In this document: positions 29,501 to 38,298 of the stretch, piece by piece | Numbering within the stretch: position 1 is the first letter of the stretch | How the letters are laid out: each line of letters begins with the position of its first letter | Assembly (NCBI GenBank): GCA_031316255.1 | Contig: JALDQW010000001.1 | Coordinates: 868,001-932,000, forward strand | Source of the DNA: Nitrosomonas sp. | Lineage (GTDB): Bacteria > Pseudomonadota > Gammaproteobacteria > Burkholderiales > Nitrosomonadaceae | Direction: 5' to 3' | DNA length: 64,000 nt | Notes under the pieces: model-generated | Database searches by the model: none | What the model was told of the DNA's origin: nothing | The model's input: the letters and a program-made list of their open reading frames with translations, nothing else | Position numbers and translations under genes: made by a program

Positions 29501-30399
29501 CACAAATCAATCCCCTCGGCAACGATTTCGATCTGGACGGTGATCCGCTGACAATCCAGATCGTCACCCATCCGCTACATGGCACGCTAAGCGAAGTGGA
29601 TACAACGATTACCTACACCCCGGACCCGGATTATTTCGGCCCCGACAGTTTCACGTATACAGCATGGGATGGCTTGCTCGCCTCACCTGCGGCAACAGTT
29701 GCCCTGACCGTTAACTCGATTCCCGATGCTCCGACAGCCAATAACGACGTGTTCGATGTGCTCGTCTACGCTGGGCTTTTTGGCACCAATGTCTTTGCCG
29801 ACAATGGCCATGGATTCGATACTGACCCCGATAGCACCTTCGAAGTGACTCAGGTTAATGGCAAGGCGTCTAATGTCGGGATTCCGGTTACTTTGCCGGG
29901 TGGCGCCGTAGTTCGCATTGATGCAGACGGCTCGTTTCAGGCTGATGTTTCCTCAGGATATGAAAATCTCTCATGCGACGAATTTCTGGAAGAGACGCTG
30001 ACTTACACGATTTCCGATGCCGATGGATTGAGCTCCACGGCTACGGTTACCTTGATTATTGAAGGAAACCCGCCACTGATTGCCAATGAGGATTTTACCC
30101 AAACAACAGAGGGAACCCCAGTCATGATCTACGTCACTGAAAATGAAGGATGGTGCCGTTCGTTCTCGGTAGGCAGCATTCAACAACCGGTAAATGGCAC
30201 TGTCAGCCGGCTTACGGATCTGCCAAATACCGGTGGCTACAATATACTGGTCTTTGATCCCGAGGACCTGTTTGATTACCTCGAGCCGGGAGAGTATGAG
30301 TGGGTCAACTTCGGATATACGCTTGATCCAGGTGATCATGGAACCTCCAACGACCAGTTATCGGCGCCTGTACATGTTCAGGTCTGGGGAGTTGCCTGA
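26515..30399 (+). CDS. RTX/cadherin-like repeat protein, 1294 residues
   Basis: The N-terminal 150 residues carry hemolysin-type calcium-binding motifs (GYGGNDIL, GGDGDDVL, GGKGNDDI, GGPGDDTF). Then come about ten cadherin-like/tandem-95 modules, each opening with N-D-x-P-x-A-x-D and containing VLGNDTDPDTGD-like acidic loops. In these families Ca2+ binds between modules and stiffens an extended secreted protein. There is no N-terminal signal peptide and no membrane segment, so type I secretion is likely, but no cognate ABC transporter is in the window. A GCAGGAGAC ribosome site precedes the ATG. The gene stands alone between a tRNA remnant and IS debris. It could be an adhesin or matrix component; function is not known. 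Confidence 0.85.
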   Translation: MAKRFFTIKGDNNSNIIPGTNFDDIIYGYGGNDILGAINSNGGDRIYGGDGDDVLYDNTGLGVISPILSDVLDGGKGNDDIFIAGGFLDRFDGGPGDDTFHILPGLLNLFATIDGGGGQDVVVFDIPMPPIQTGAIRHNGANWFFNFDGLFDFHVFRVEEVRFTDYTLDLDGVWAHPIAIDDHFDAQANQPLVIHIDTVLANDIDPDGDGTSFLDFASLNVIDNHDGTLTFDPDGMFDPLPAGETSDVSFEYRITDDRGLLSTGNIRITIHGVNDAPDAQNDLGTTTQNDPVTVAVLGNDTDPDTGDFLTVTDAWLSPDALSTVSFDNTTVTYNPASAYDNLDQGVAEQVELMYTVSDSGGKTDTAAVLITVIGINDQPDAQDDNFLTTQNAPITGNVFEANGSPADFDPDDPLQLTHVNNNPAQVNQWITLSRGGELKIRGDGVLDFNPLSAYVSLARFETVTETATYTITDDNGESDMATVMITVAGLNDQPVARTDTYMLNENATATLLDILANDDDPDLSDALHISTVDTTNTLGKVDWSGNQLTYDPNGQFDYLPVGVTATDRFDYIIADGNGGFNQASVEITITGENDPPRAIPDIGFTDEDTAVTVDVVDNDLDPDGDFLTVTGAQILSGSGTVTHDLANITFTPGAVYNALPAGAHEPVVVAYAVSDGFGGTTTGFVNIDVEGMNDQPIAVPDTGFTTENSAVTLPVIANDSDPDNGDTLRITDARIVSGNGNISYSTEDLLYDPLDNYNHLGTGEKTSIVLAYLVSDNHNAETSTFVTLEITGLNDAPEAFDGIVSLEEDQIIDFDMRDFVHDIDSDNLEIILDTLPAHGVLTLDGLTAIYTPDPDYNGDDHFSYFVSDGDLISNIAVLDLNLLPMPDAPVAVGDSFTIYEDVSAILDPLANDSDIDGDTLTIRITDQPIHGALSAIGGTVTYTPDPDYHGNDSFSYEAWDGVLSSEAVVVELTVMPDNDPPIALDDMFTVTEDGSTQINPLGNDFDLDGDPLTIQIVTHPLHGTLSEVDTTITYTPDPDYFGPDSFTYTAWDGLLASPAATVALTVNSIPDAPTANNDVFDVLVYAGLFGTNVFADNGHGFDTDPDSTFEVTQVNGKASNVGIPVTLPGGAVVRIDADGSFQADVSSGYENLSCDEFLEETLTYTISDADGLSSTATVTLIIEGNPPLIANEDFTQTTEGTPVMIYVTENEGWCRSFSVGSIQQPVNGTVSRLTDLPNTGGYNILVFDPEDLFDYLEPGEYEWVNFGYTLDPGDHGTSNDQLSAPVHVQVWGVA

Positions 30400-30406
30400 T
30401 AAAACA

Positions 30407-30446
30407 GTTGGCGCATTCAATCTCAATAAACGCCAACGCATTTTTT
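30407..30446 (+). terminator. Probable rho-independent terminator after RTX/cadherin gene
   Basis: The stem GTTGGCG / CGCCAAC (7 bp) encloses a 17-base loop and is followed by GCA and a run of six or seven T's. It lies 8 bp after the stop codon. The long loop lowers certainty. Confidence 0.55.
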
Positions 30447-30539
30447 GTTTAGCTAGTCGATCCTTAAAAAAGATATTTTGAAAAATTTTCTGTGCAATAA
30501 TTTCAGCAAAAAATTATTTATCTTCCCTGCACACTTTTT

Positions 30540-30800
<261 letters not shown>

Positions 30801-30893
30801 TTACCAGAATTTTCGGAAAATCGGCGTTGAAAAGTTTCCACTCTGAGATGATAAATTACCGGCATTTTGCTGGAGAACTTTGGAGTGATAGAG

Positions 30894-32389
30894 ATGGATA
30901 TAATTGCCGAAATCAGAAGGCGACATTTTGTCAGTAAAGAAAAAATCAGTTCAATTGCCCGTTCATTGGGGCTGTCCCGTCCTACAGTCAGGAAACATTT
31001 AAAGACGGAGGCTGAACCGGAATATCGGCGTCAAACGCAATGTGCGCCGAAGCTAGGAGAATTTAAAGCGTTATTGACCAGTTGGCTGGAAACAGAGGCA
31101 TTGCTACCGCAAAAGCAGCGTCGAACAGCAATGCGATTATATGAAGGTTTGATAATTGAAGGTTATACAGGCGCTTATGACAGCGTTCGGCGTTTTGTAA
31201 AGCAGTGGAAAGCAGAGAACAAGGATACCCCGGCACCCAGGCAAACGTTTGTTCCTTTAGCGTTTAAACCCGGTGAAGTCTGTCAATTTGACTGGAGTCA
31301 GGAAGTTGTTGATCTGGGTGGGCGGGAACAAGTCGTCAAGGTGGCGCATTTTCGTTTGTGTTACAGCCGCAAGATGTTTGTCGTCGCTTATTTCAGGGAA
31401 GCGCAGGAGATGCTGATGGATGCGCATAATCGTGCATTTGCGTTCTTTGGTGGCGTGCCGCTGCAGATGGTTTAGACAATCCCAAGACAATTGTGGATGC
31501 GGTTTTGATGGGCAAAGAGAGAAAGTTTAATCGGCGGTTTATGGCATTGGCGAATCACTATTTGTTTGAACCGGTTGCCTGCACGCCGGCGGCCGGCTGG
31601 GAGAAAGGTCAGATAGAGAATCAGGTGGGTAATGTCAGAGAATGGCTGTTCACGCCGCGCATAAAGTTTGCAACGCTGGATGACTTAAACCGCTGGCTGG
31701 CGCAGCGTTGTCATGAGCTGTCAAACAGGAAGCATCCTGATTTTGCACAAACCATTGCGGAATGTTTTCAGCAGGAACAACCGTTATTGCGGCAAATCAC
31801 AACACCATTTGCCGGTTATGTTGAGCACCTGATGAAAGTCTCCAGAACCTGCCTGGTGCGTGTTGACCGGAATCAGTACAGTGTACCGGCCCAATGGTCC
31901 GGGAAGGTGGTTTCGGTCAGAGTATTTGCCGGTCATCTTGATATTGTGGCGGAGGGAAAAGCGATTGCGACGCATCAACGCAATTTCCTGCGCGATCAGC
32001 TGATCTGTAATCCATGGCATTATTTGCCCGTGCTGGAGAAGAAACCCGGTGCTATCCGTCACGGCGCGCCATTCCAGAACTGGGAACTACCGGAATCGAT
32101 CCGTCACGTACGTGAGAAACTTCAGAAGCAAGATAAAAATGAACGCGCTTTTGTTGATCTGTTGTTATTGACCCGCGAAGCCGGTCTTGATGCACTTGAG
32201 ACAGCCTGTGAACTGGCGTTGGAATCCGGTGTTGTCAATGCCAGTGTGTTGCAGAATGCTATACGGCGTTTGATTGAACCAGTTCGTTCCAAGACATTGA
32301 ATACCGGCGATACCTTACAACTAACCACTGAACCGCTGGCCGATTTCCAGCGTTACGATCATTTGCTTGGAAGCCGCCATGTCCACTGA
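30894..32389 (+). pseudogene. istA: istA transposase, disrupted by one-base deletion
   Basis: The start is ATG 30894 with GGAG at 30882-30885. The first part has the helix-turn-helix SSIARSLGLSRPTVRKHL and the first catalytic Asp in CQFDWSQE. The frame stops at VPLQMV-TAG (31475). Restoring one base at about 31474 gives QMVYDNPKTIVDAVLMGKER and continues with the catalytic Glu in GWEKGQIENQVGN, to 32389. The lost base falls in the second catalytic Asp codon region (YDN). With the frame split into 202- and 298-residue pieces, the transposase is probably inactive. A sequencing error is the alternative. Confidence 0.85.
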
Positions 32390-33125
32390 CTTGCTTACCC
32401 AACTCAAAGCATTGCATCTGTATGGCATGAGCGACGCCTGGTCTGAGTTAAGCGCTGAAATGCCGCAACGCAAGCAAATATCGCCGGAAACCGTATTAAG
32501 CCAACTGATCAATGCCGAAATAGCCGAACGCCAGCTACGCAGCCTGAAATACCAGATGAAGGCTGCAAAGTTTCCAATCCACCGCGACCTGGTGAAATTC
32601 GACTGGAATGAAACGCCACTCTCACGCCAACAGATAGAACAGCTCTCAACGGCTGCTTTTATGGATGATGCACATAACCTCATCCTGGTCGGTGGCACCG
32701 GTACCGGCAAAACCCATTTGGCCACAGCACTGGGCGTTGCCGCTATTCATCATGGCAAACGCATTCGATTCTTCAACGCTGTGGACTTGGTTAACCTGCT
32801 GGAGCAGGAAAAACAACTGAATAAAACCGGACACCTGGCCAGAAGGCTCATTCAGATTGACGCAGTCATCCTTGATGAACTGGGCTATCTGCCTTTCCCG
32901 GAATCAGGTGGCGCACTCCTGTTTCACTTGATCAGCCAGCTGTATGAGCGCACTTCACTCATTATAACGACCAACCTGAAATTCAGTGAATGGGTGCAGG
33001 TTTTTGGCGATGCCAAAATGACCACTGCATTGTTAGACCGTATTACACATCATTGCGACATCCTGGAAACCGGCAATGATTCTTACCGTTTCAAACATCG
33101 AAAACAATGTATAAAAACCAATTAA
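32379..33125 (+). CDS. istB: IstB ATP-binding helper protein of IS21
   Basis: The protein has about 248 residues from ATG 32379, overlapping the istA end by 11 bp. Walker A is GGTGTGKTH near residue 108 and Walker [11 protein letters not shown] near residue 166, followed by the sensor region [12 protein letters not shown] and LLDRITHHC. IstB is an AAA+ protein that assembles with IstA and directs transposition. The gene is intact although its partner istA is broken. Confidence 0.93.
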   Translation: MSTDLLTQLKALHLYGMSDAWSELSAEMPQRKQISPETVLSQLINAEIAERQLRSLKYQMKAAKFPIHRDLVKFDWNETPLSRQQIEQLSTAAFMDDAHNLILVGGTGTGKTHLATALGVAAIHHGKRIRFFNAVDLVNLLEQEKQLNKTGHLARRLIQIDAVILDELGYLPFPESGGALLFHLISQLYERTSLIITTNLKFSEWVQVFGDAKMTTALLDRITHHCDILETGNDSYRFKHRKQCIKTN

Positions 33126-33250
33126 CCAACTAAACAAGGTGGAAACTTTTCGACGCCGATGACTGGAAAATTTTCAATGCCGATTGACACATACACTTAT
33201 TTTTCTTGATTCGCAACCTGACCCTAGTTTTGCGTGTAACCCTAGTTTTT

Positions 33251-33272
33251 GAAACCCACCAAAGTGGGTTTC
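33251..33272. repeat. Perfect 9-bp hairpin
   Basis: GAAACCCAC-CAAA-GTGGGTTTC lies between the IS21 right end and the mobC-like fragment. Neither side has a proper T-run. It may be the former terminator of a plasmid gene. Confidence 0.5.
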
Positions 33273-33354
33273 ATCGTAAGGTGTGATGTATAGGATTTGC
33301 GTTTGTTTACTCTCAGTATTGCAGTTTAACTTTTAGTTTTGCCAGACGGTACAG

Positions 33355-33600
33355 ATGCTGGATGAAATGATTGTTCAGCCGCCACTTTTTCATTATGTGG
33401 CATTGGCTCAGCTGTTCGCACTGATCAAGCAAACGCAATGCTGGAACAACTTGAATCAAATCGCCAGAGGAATTAACAGCAATACATGGGGCGTCACGCC
33501 GGAAACAGAAAAGCTACTACAAGAAGCCTGCAAAGCCATCATTGAAATCCGCGCCATGCTGATGAAAGCTCTTGGCCTGAAGGAAAGCAATGACTCATGA
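33355..33600 (+). CDS. MobC-like mobilisation protein, C-terminal part
   Basis: This 81-residue frame has the MobC-type signature WNNLNQIARGIN and a helical tail (EKLLQEACKAIIEIRAMLMKALG). Usual MobC proteins are 100-130 residues with an N-terminal ribbon-helix-helix; that part is absent, so this is probably truncated. Its stop overlaps the ATG of a relaxase-like frame by ATGA, the normal mobC-mobA arrangement on mobilisable plasmids. It marks plasmid-derived DNA. Confidence 0.55.
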   Translation: MLDEMIVQPPLFHYVALAQLFALIKQTQCWNNLNQIARGINSNTWGVTPETEKLLQEACKAIIEIRAMLMKALGLKESNDS

Positions 33601-33660
33601 TTTTAGAAGGTAATCAGCGCGGCGGTGCCCGGCAACTGGCACGGCATTTGATGAACACGA
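33597..33660 (+). pseudogene. mobA-like relaxase, N-terminal fragment (left of IS256-type element)
   Basis: The frame reads MILEGNQRGGARQLARHLMNT, the standard opening of MobA/VirD2-like relaxases, and is cut at the 8-bp target duplication GAACACGA (33653-33660). Joining it across the insertion to 35071 restores LMNTKDNEHVEVHEISGFMSD. The gene is therefore interrupted. Confidence 0.7.
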
Positions 33661-35070
33661 GAGGGTGTTCAAAATTCTGTGTCAGTTTGCCAATCACCTA
33701 ACGCGCTTCGCTTGTTGACCACTGAAACCGGTGACCGATCGACACAATTCGTGTCGATACGCTAACCAGTTTCAGCGGTGACATAAAAATCTGTATTAAA
33801 TTCATAAATCCAGCGCCGCATCCAAACGCCCCTCAAAATATATCGCAAGCTGGGATAATGTCAAATTCCAGTTTAGTATTGGCATTGTCCATTTTTTGCT
33901 GGCGTTTTTGATACCAACATACAATAATTTCAACAGACTGTTTTCATTCGGAAATCCACCTTTGGTTTTTGTCAGTTTGCGAAATTGGCGATGTACGGCC
34001 TCAATGGTGTTGGTTGTATAAATCACACGGCGTATCGGTTCAGGATATTTGAAGTATACCGATAAATTTTCCCATTTGTTGCGCCAGGATTGAATCACGA
34101 TGGGATACTGTTTTCCCCATTTGGCTTCCAATGCATCAAGCGCATCTTCAGCTGCATCAATGGTCGGCGCTTTGTATACCGGTTTCAGGTCAGCCATGAA
34201 TGCTTTTTGATTTTTTGACGCCACATATTTCATCGAATTGCGGATTTGATGAATAATGCATAACTGAACCTCGGTTTCTGGAAAAATACTGTTGATTGCC
34301 TCAGGAAAACCCACGAGTCCATCAACGGCGGCAATAAGGATATCCTGTACGCCACGGTTATTTAAATCTGTCAGTACGGAAAGCCAAAACCGGGCGCCTT
34401 CGCTTTCCGATACATACAACCCTAGTACTTCCTTCTTTCCTTCAATGTTTAAGCCAAGTACGGTATAAACTGCCTTGCTGACATACCGGCCATCGTCTTT
34501 CACTTTGTGATGTATGGCATCCAGCCACACGAACGGATAGTGACTATCCAATGGCCGTTGCTGCCATTCCCTAAGCTCCGGAATAAGCTTGTCAGTGACT
34601 GCACTGATCGTCGCCGATGAAACGTCAATGCCGTATATCTCGGCAATATGCCCAGAGATATCCTGATAGCTGGAGCCCAACGCAAATAACGATAGAATTT
34701 TGCGTTCGATTTCATCGGTAAGATGAGTCTGATGCTTTTTAACCAACTGAGGTTCAAATGTACCGTTGCGGTCTCTGGGTGTTTCCAGTTGAAAACTACC
34801 TGATGCTGATTTTACAGTCTTTGGCGTCGTGCCATTCTTCCGGTTCTGTTCATCCCCGGATTTGATATGCTGTTCAAGTTCCGCCGCCAATGCAGCTTCA
34901 GTGAGTTGTTTGATCAATGGCGTTAATATGCCATCTTTTCCATTCAAATTCCGCCCCGCTTTCAAGGATTCCAAGGCTTCTTCAAAATCAAATTGCACTG
35001 TAGTCTTGTTCATTCGTCACTCCTATAAAATTTAATACTAAAGGAATGACACAGAATTTCTAATACTCCC
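33661..35070 (-). mobile_element. IS256-type insertion sequence, complete
   Basis: The element is 1410 bp. The terminal inverted repeats are about 24 bp (left GAGGGTGTTCAAAATTCTGT, right complement GGGAGTATTAGAAATTCTGT), with the inner block AAATTCTGTGTCA identical. It is flanked by an exact 8-bp target duplication GAACACGA at 33653-33660 and 35071-35078. The intact transposase and perfect duplication suggest a fairly recent insertion. Confidence 0.92.
33802..35013 (-). CDS. IS256 family (mutator-type) transposase
   Basis: This full-length 403-residue protein has VWLDAIHHKVKDDGRYVSK (first Asp), ILIAAVDGLVGFPEAI (second Asp), LCIIHQIRNSMKYV and the later YTTNTIEAVHRQFRKLTK region with the catalytic Glu. 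The start ATG 35013 has a TAGGAGTGACGA ribosome site. It catalyses movement of the surrounding element and looks functional. Confidence 0.95.
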   Translation of the reverse strand: MNKTTVQFDFEEALESLKAGRNLNGKDGILTPLIKQLTEAALAAELEQHIKSGDEQNRKNGTTPKTVKSASGSFQLETPRDRNGTFEPQLVKKHQTHLTDEIERKILSLFALGSSYQDISGHIAEIYGIDVSSATISAVTDKLIPELREWQQRPLDSHYPFVWLDAIHHKVKDDGRYVSKAVYTVLGLNIEGKKEVLGLYVSESEGARFWLSVLTDLNNRGVQDILIAAVDGLVGFPEAINSIFPETEVQLCIIHQIRNSMKYVASKNQKAFMADLKPVYKAPTIDAAEDALDALEAKWGKQYPIVIQSWRNKWENLSVYFKYPEPIRRVIYTTNTIEAVHRQFRKLTKTKGGFPNENSLLKLLYVGIKNASKKWTMPILNWNLTLSQLAIYFEGRLDAALDL

Positions 35071-35221
35071 GAACACGAAGGATAACGAGCATGTCGAAGT
35101 GCATGAGATCTCCGGCTTCATGTCCGATAGCGTCATGGGCGCGGATGGTATTCCTTACACCATAGCGCAGGATCTGCCTCATGGCGCATATGGCATTGAC
35201 ATTAAGAAATATTATTTCTGA
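35071..35221 (+). pseudogene. mobA-like relaxase fragment (right of IS256-type element), truncated
   Basis: From the right target duplication the frame reads NTKDNEHVEVHEISGFMSDSVMGA, typical of relaxase residues 20-45. It then departs into DGIPYTIAQDLPHGAYGIDI and stops at 35221. The tail does not look like a relaxase, so a deletion has fused the relaxase start to the end of an unrelated gene that I cannot identify. The catalytic parts are lost. Confidence 0.65.
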
Positions 35222-35265
35222 GAATTTGTAAATTAATGTCAAATTTGTGGTTACTTCAGAGCTTC

Positions 35266-38200
35266 TTATACTGCAAGCTTTAACTTAATTTCATTGACAC
35301 GCGACGTCTGTGTCTCAAGCATTTTATACATATCGTCATTAGTGATGGGACGGCTGATAAAATACCCTTGAATCTCATCGCATTTTAACTTCGATAGTTG
35401 ATAATACTGATTCTCCGTCTCTACACCTTCCGCCACAGTGGAAAAACCCATGCGCCTGGCCATATCAATAATTAATGAAACGATACTGTCACTCGCTGTA
35501 TTTGGTTTGATTTCCTGAATAAATGAACTGTCAATTTTGATAATGTCTACCGGAAGTTTATGAATATATTGTAATGATGAGTATCCCGTACCAAAATCGT
35601 CTAAAGCTATCTTTACGCCCAGGTCGTTTAATTCTTTAATTATTGTGATCGTACGTTCCATATCCTGCATAATTGTACTTTCGGTAATTTCAAGAATTAA
35701 ATTTTTTGCAGGCACTCCATTTTCATGCAGACATTCGATAATCTTTTTTGCCAAATCTTTTTGCCTGAATTGAATTGTCGATAAATTTACAGAAATAGAA
35801 ATATCGGTAGAGAATTCGCTTCTCCATTTCGCGAGTTGCCGAACAGATTCACGCAATGCCCATTCACCCAGAGAAACAATTAATTCACTTTCTTCAGCGA
35901 CTTCAATAAAACTAGCAGGTGTTAGTAGCCCTTTTTTAGGGTGATTCCAACGCAGTAAGGCTTCAACTTTGTTAATTCTCCCTTGGGTTATATCTACAAT
36001 GGGCTGATAATATACTTCAAATTCATTGTGTTTGATCGCATTCATTATTTCGGATTCGGTATTCAATTGATCAAAAAAATGACCGTTCATTTTTTCTGAA
36101 TAAAATTGACAACTGTTTTTTCCCATTAATTCGGCACAATCACGCGCCTGATCGGCAAACTTGATTAAGTTATCGGAGTGCCTTTCATCTGTCGGGAAAA
36201 CACTGACTCCAATCATGCTATCAACCTGTATATTTATGTCCTCAATCTTGACTGGTTGATCAAAGACATTTCTTACGCGGTTCACAATCCATGTAATTGT
36301 TTGATCCTTCTGGATTCCGGGGACAACTATATAAAAGTTTTCATCATTTTTTCTGGATAATAGAGAATTCGAAATACCTAAACCTGTATCCGAAGAAATA
36401 GTATCAGAAGAACGCAAGACTTCAGTGAGTCTTCGCGTAATTTCTATAATTAACTTTTCTGCGGATTTATGTCCAAGAGTGCTGTTAATTCGCCTATAAG
36501 GATTAAACTTTAGCGATAACAAAGCAATCTTGCGCTTTGTTCGAGAAGCATTGGTTATCAGCGCTTGTAATCGATCACGCAATAACGCGTGACTCGGCAA
36601 TCCGGTCACTGCATCGTAGTTTAAGTAATATTGCAGCGCCGCTTTCTTCTCTTTATCCAATGTTTCAAGTTCTTTGATTCTTGCATGTAAAAAGGCATTG
36701 TCTGTAATCAAACTGCTGTTGTCAGTCGATGAACCACTACTATCATTCTCACTGGCCGGTTCTGATGCTATCTCTACCTGATTTTCATCGGAATCTATTA
36801 CATCATCAGTCCATACAATAACGCGATTTCGTCCATTCTTTTTTGCGAAATACAGCGCTTTATCAGCAAGATCTATCATTTCGTTGGGATTCTGTGCATT
36901 GTCCTGAGTTGACGAAATACCCAGACTAATAGTAACTTTATCAATACCTATTGCATGATATTCTTTGGATTCCATGACATTGACACGGATTCTTTCTGCA
37001 ATTTTTAATACTTTATCCGCATCGATATCTGGTAACACGAGACAGAATTCTTCGCCACCATAACGTCCAACCAAATCATTTTCACGCAGATTTTCCTTAA
37101 TGATAGCTGCGACGAGCTTAATGACTTCATCACCGGTCTGATGCCCGTAAGTATCATTCACTGCTTTAAAATGATCGATATCGAGCATAATGCAAAACAA
37201 ATTTGCTTTCTGACAAACTGCTTCCTCAAATGCTTTTTTGAAATATAAAAACAACGCTCTTCGGTTGTAGCAACCGGTCAGTGGGTCAATTTCGGCCAGC
37301 ATTTTCAGCTCATTATTTTGCCGCGAGATTTCAACCTTTGAAAGCTCCAGCTCTGTAAGCATATTTTTTAGTTTCTGATTGTTGTTTTCAAACTCGGTAA
37401 CATCATCGAATGTGACTAATACACCCTTACATTCATCACCGCCCATTATGGGCGAGCAGTTCGTTGAAAGTATGCGCACTTCTCCCAGACAATTAAAAGT
37501 CAGAAATGTATCCGTCTCAGGATTGCCGTTTTTTATCGTACTCAGCCAGGGATGCATCCAATCTGGTTTCATTTGTTCAACGGAAAATCTGCCCCAACCC
37601 AGATCAGAGGCATATTTACCGAGAAGTCGGTCAAAATCAATACCCGTAATATTACTGAAAGCGTTGTTGGCCATAACTATCTGGCCTTGAGCATCCAGTA
37701 TGAGTACGCCTTCAGTTAAAGTATCAAAGGCGGATTTGACCCGCTCCGGGATAACATTGGAAGGATTCAGCTCCTTTAAAGTGCGTTTCAAGATGAAACG
37801 GAAACTGTAGAACCCAACAATCAAGACAAATATTGCAATGCCCCAAATCGAGTTCTTAATTATGTTATAAATATCGTCTCCGTACACTGGTGCATAACTG
37901 AGTTCGACTGTACCCCAAAGTTGATTGCCTTGTGCGATCGGCACTTGCACAGACGACCAAGTAGAACGGCCATCCGAAGTTCCTTGCCAAGTCTGTTCAT
38001 GATTTTCCGTGGTGACAAGTAATGAGCCATCTGCTTTGCGAATCGCGCCGGAAAGTATTTCCGGATTTCTTTCAACAAGTGATTTAAGTGTAATTTCAAT
38101 CTCTTTAAAGTTTTTTTGTTCAGCAGCAAGTGTAAATTGTACAGCCAGAGACTCTGATAAATGTTTTCTGGCATTGAGTGCAATTTGTGATTTGTCAGGC

Positions 38201-38298
38201 ACAATACCTAATAACTCTCCTACTAATAGAATGCTGATAGCCAGTGCAACAAGGCTTATGCTCAAACGTGTTATCGGGTGAAATAATGGCTTCTTCAT
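35266..38298 (-). CDS. Membrane PAS-GGDEF-GGDEF(degenerate)-EAL protein, c-di-GMP turnover
   Basis: The protein has 1010 residues. TM1 is at about 12-32, a periplasmic sensor part at 33-147, TM2 at about 148-170, PAS at about 188-300 (LTEGVLILDAQGQIVMANNAF), GGDEF at about 335-495 with intact YGGEEF, a second GGDEF-like domain at about 565-720 whose motif is degraded (NDENFY), and EAL at about 745-1000 with EALLRW, LEITES, DDFGTGYSS and AEGVET. Both synthesis and breakdown of cyclic di-GMP are possible. The ATG overlaps the stop of the giant upstream gene by 4 bp (ATGA), so translation is coupled. I infer that it senses a periplasmic state and controls display of the giant protein. It is the last gene of the minus-strand run. 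Confidence 0.93.
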   Translation of the reverse strand: MKKPLFHPITRLSISLVALAISILLVGELLGIVPDKSQIALNARKHLSESLAVQFTLAAEQKNFKEIEITLKSLVERNPEILSGAIRKADGSLLVTTENHEQTWQGTSDGRSTWSSVQVPIAQGNQLWGTVELSYAPVYGDDIYNIIKNSIWGIAIFVLIVGFYSFRFILKRTLKELNPSNVIPERVKSAFDTLTEGVLILDAQGQIVMANNAFSNITGIDFDRLLGKYASDLGWGRFSVEQMKPDWMHPWLSTIKNGNPETDTFLTFNCLGEVRILSTNCSPIMGGDECKGVLVTFDDVTEFENNNQKLKNMLTELELSKVEISRQNNELKMLAEIDPLTGCYNRRALFLYFKKAFEEAVCQKANLFCIMLDIDHFKAVNDTYGHQTGDEVIKLVAAIIKENLRENDLVGRYGGEEFCLVLPDIDADKVLKIAERIRVNVMESKEYHAIGIDKVTISLGISSTQDNAQNPNEMIDLADKALYFAKKNGRNRVIVWTDDVIDSDENQVEIASEPASENDSSGSSTDNSSLITDNAFLHARIKELETLDKEKKAALQYYLNYDAVTGLPSHALLRDRLQALITNASRTKRKIALLSLKFNPYRRINSTLGHKSAEKLIIEITRRLTEVLRSSDTISSDTGLGISNSLLSRKNDENFYIVVPGIQKDQTITWIVNRVRNVFDQPVKIEDINIQVDSMIGVSVFPTDERHSDNLIKFADQARDCAELMGKNSCQFYSEKMNGHFFDQLNTESEIMNAIKHNEFEVYYQPIVDITQGRINKVEALLRWNHPKKGLLTPASFIEVAEESELIVSLGEWALRESVRQLAKWRSEFSTDISISVNLSTIQFRQKDLAKKIIECLHENGVPAKNLILEITESTIMQDMERTITIIKELNDLGVKIALDDFGTGYSSLQYIHKLPVDIIKIDSSFIQEIKPNTASDSIVSLIIDMARRMGFSTVAEGVETENQYYQLSKLKCDEIQGYFISRPITNDDMYKMLETQTSRVNEIKLKLAV

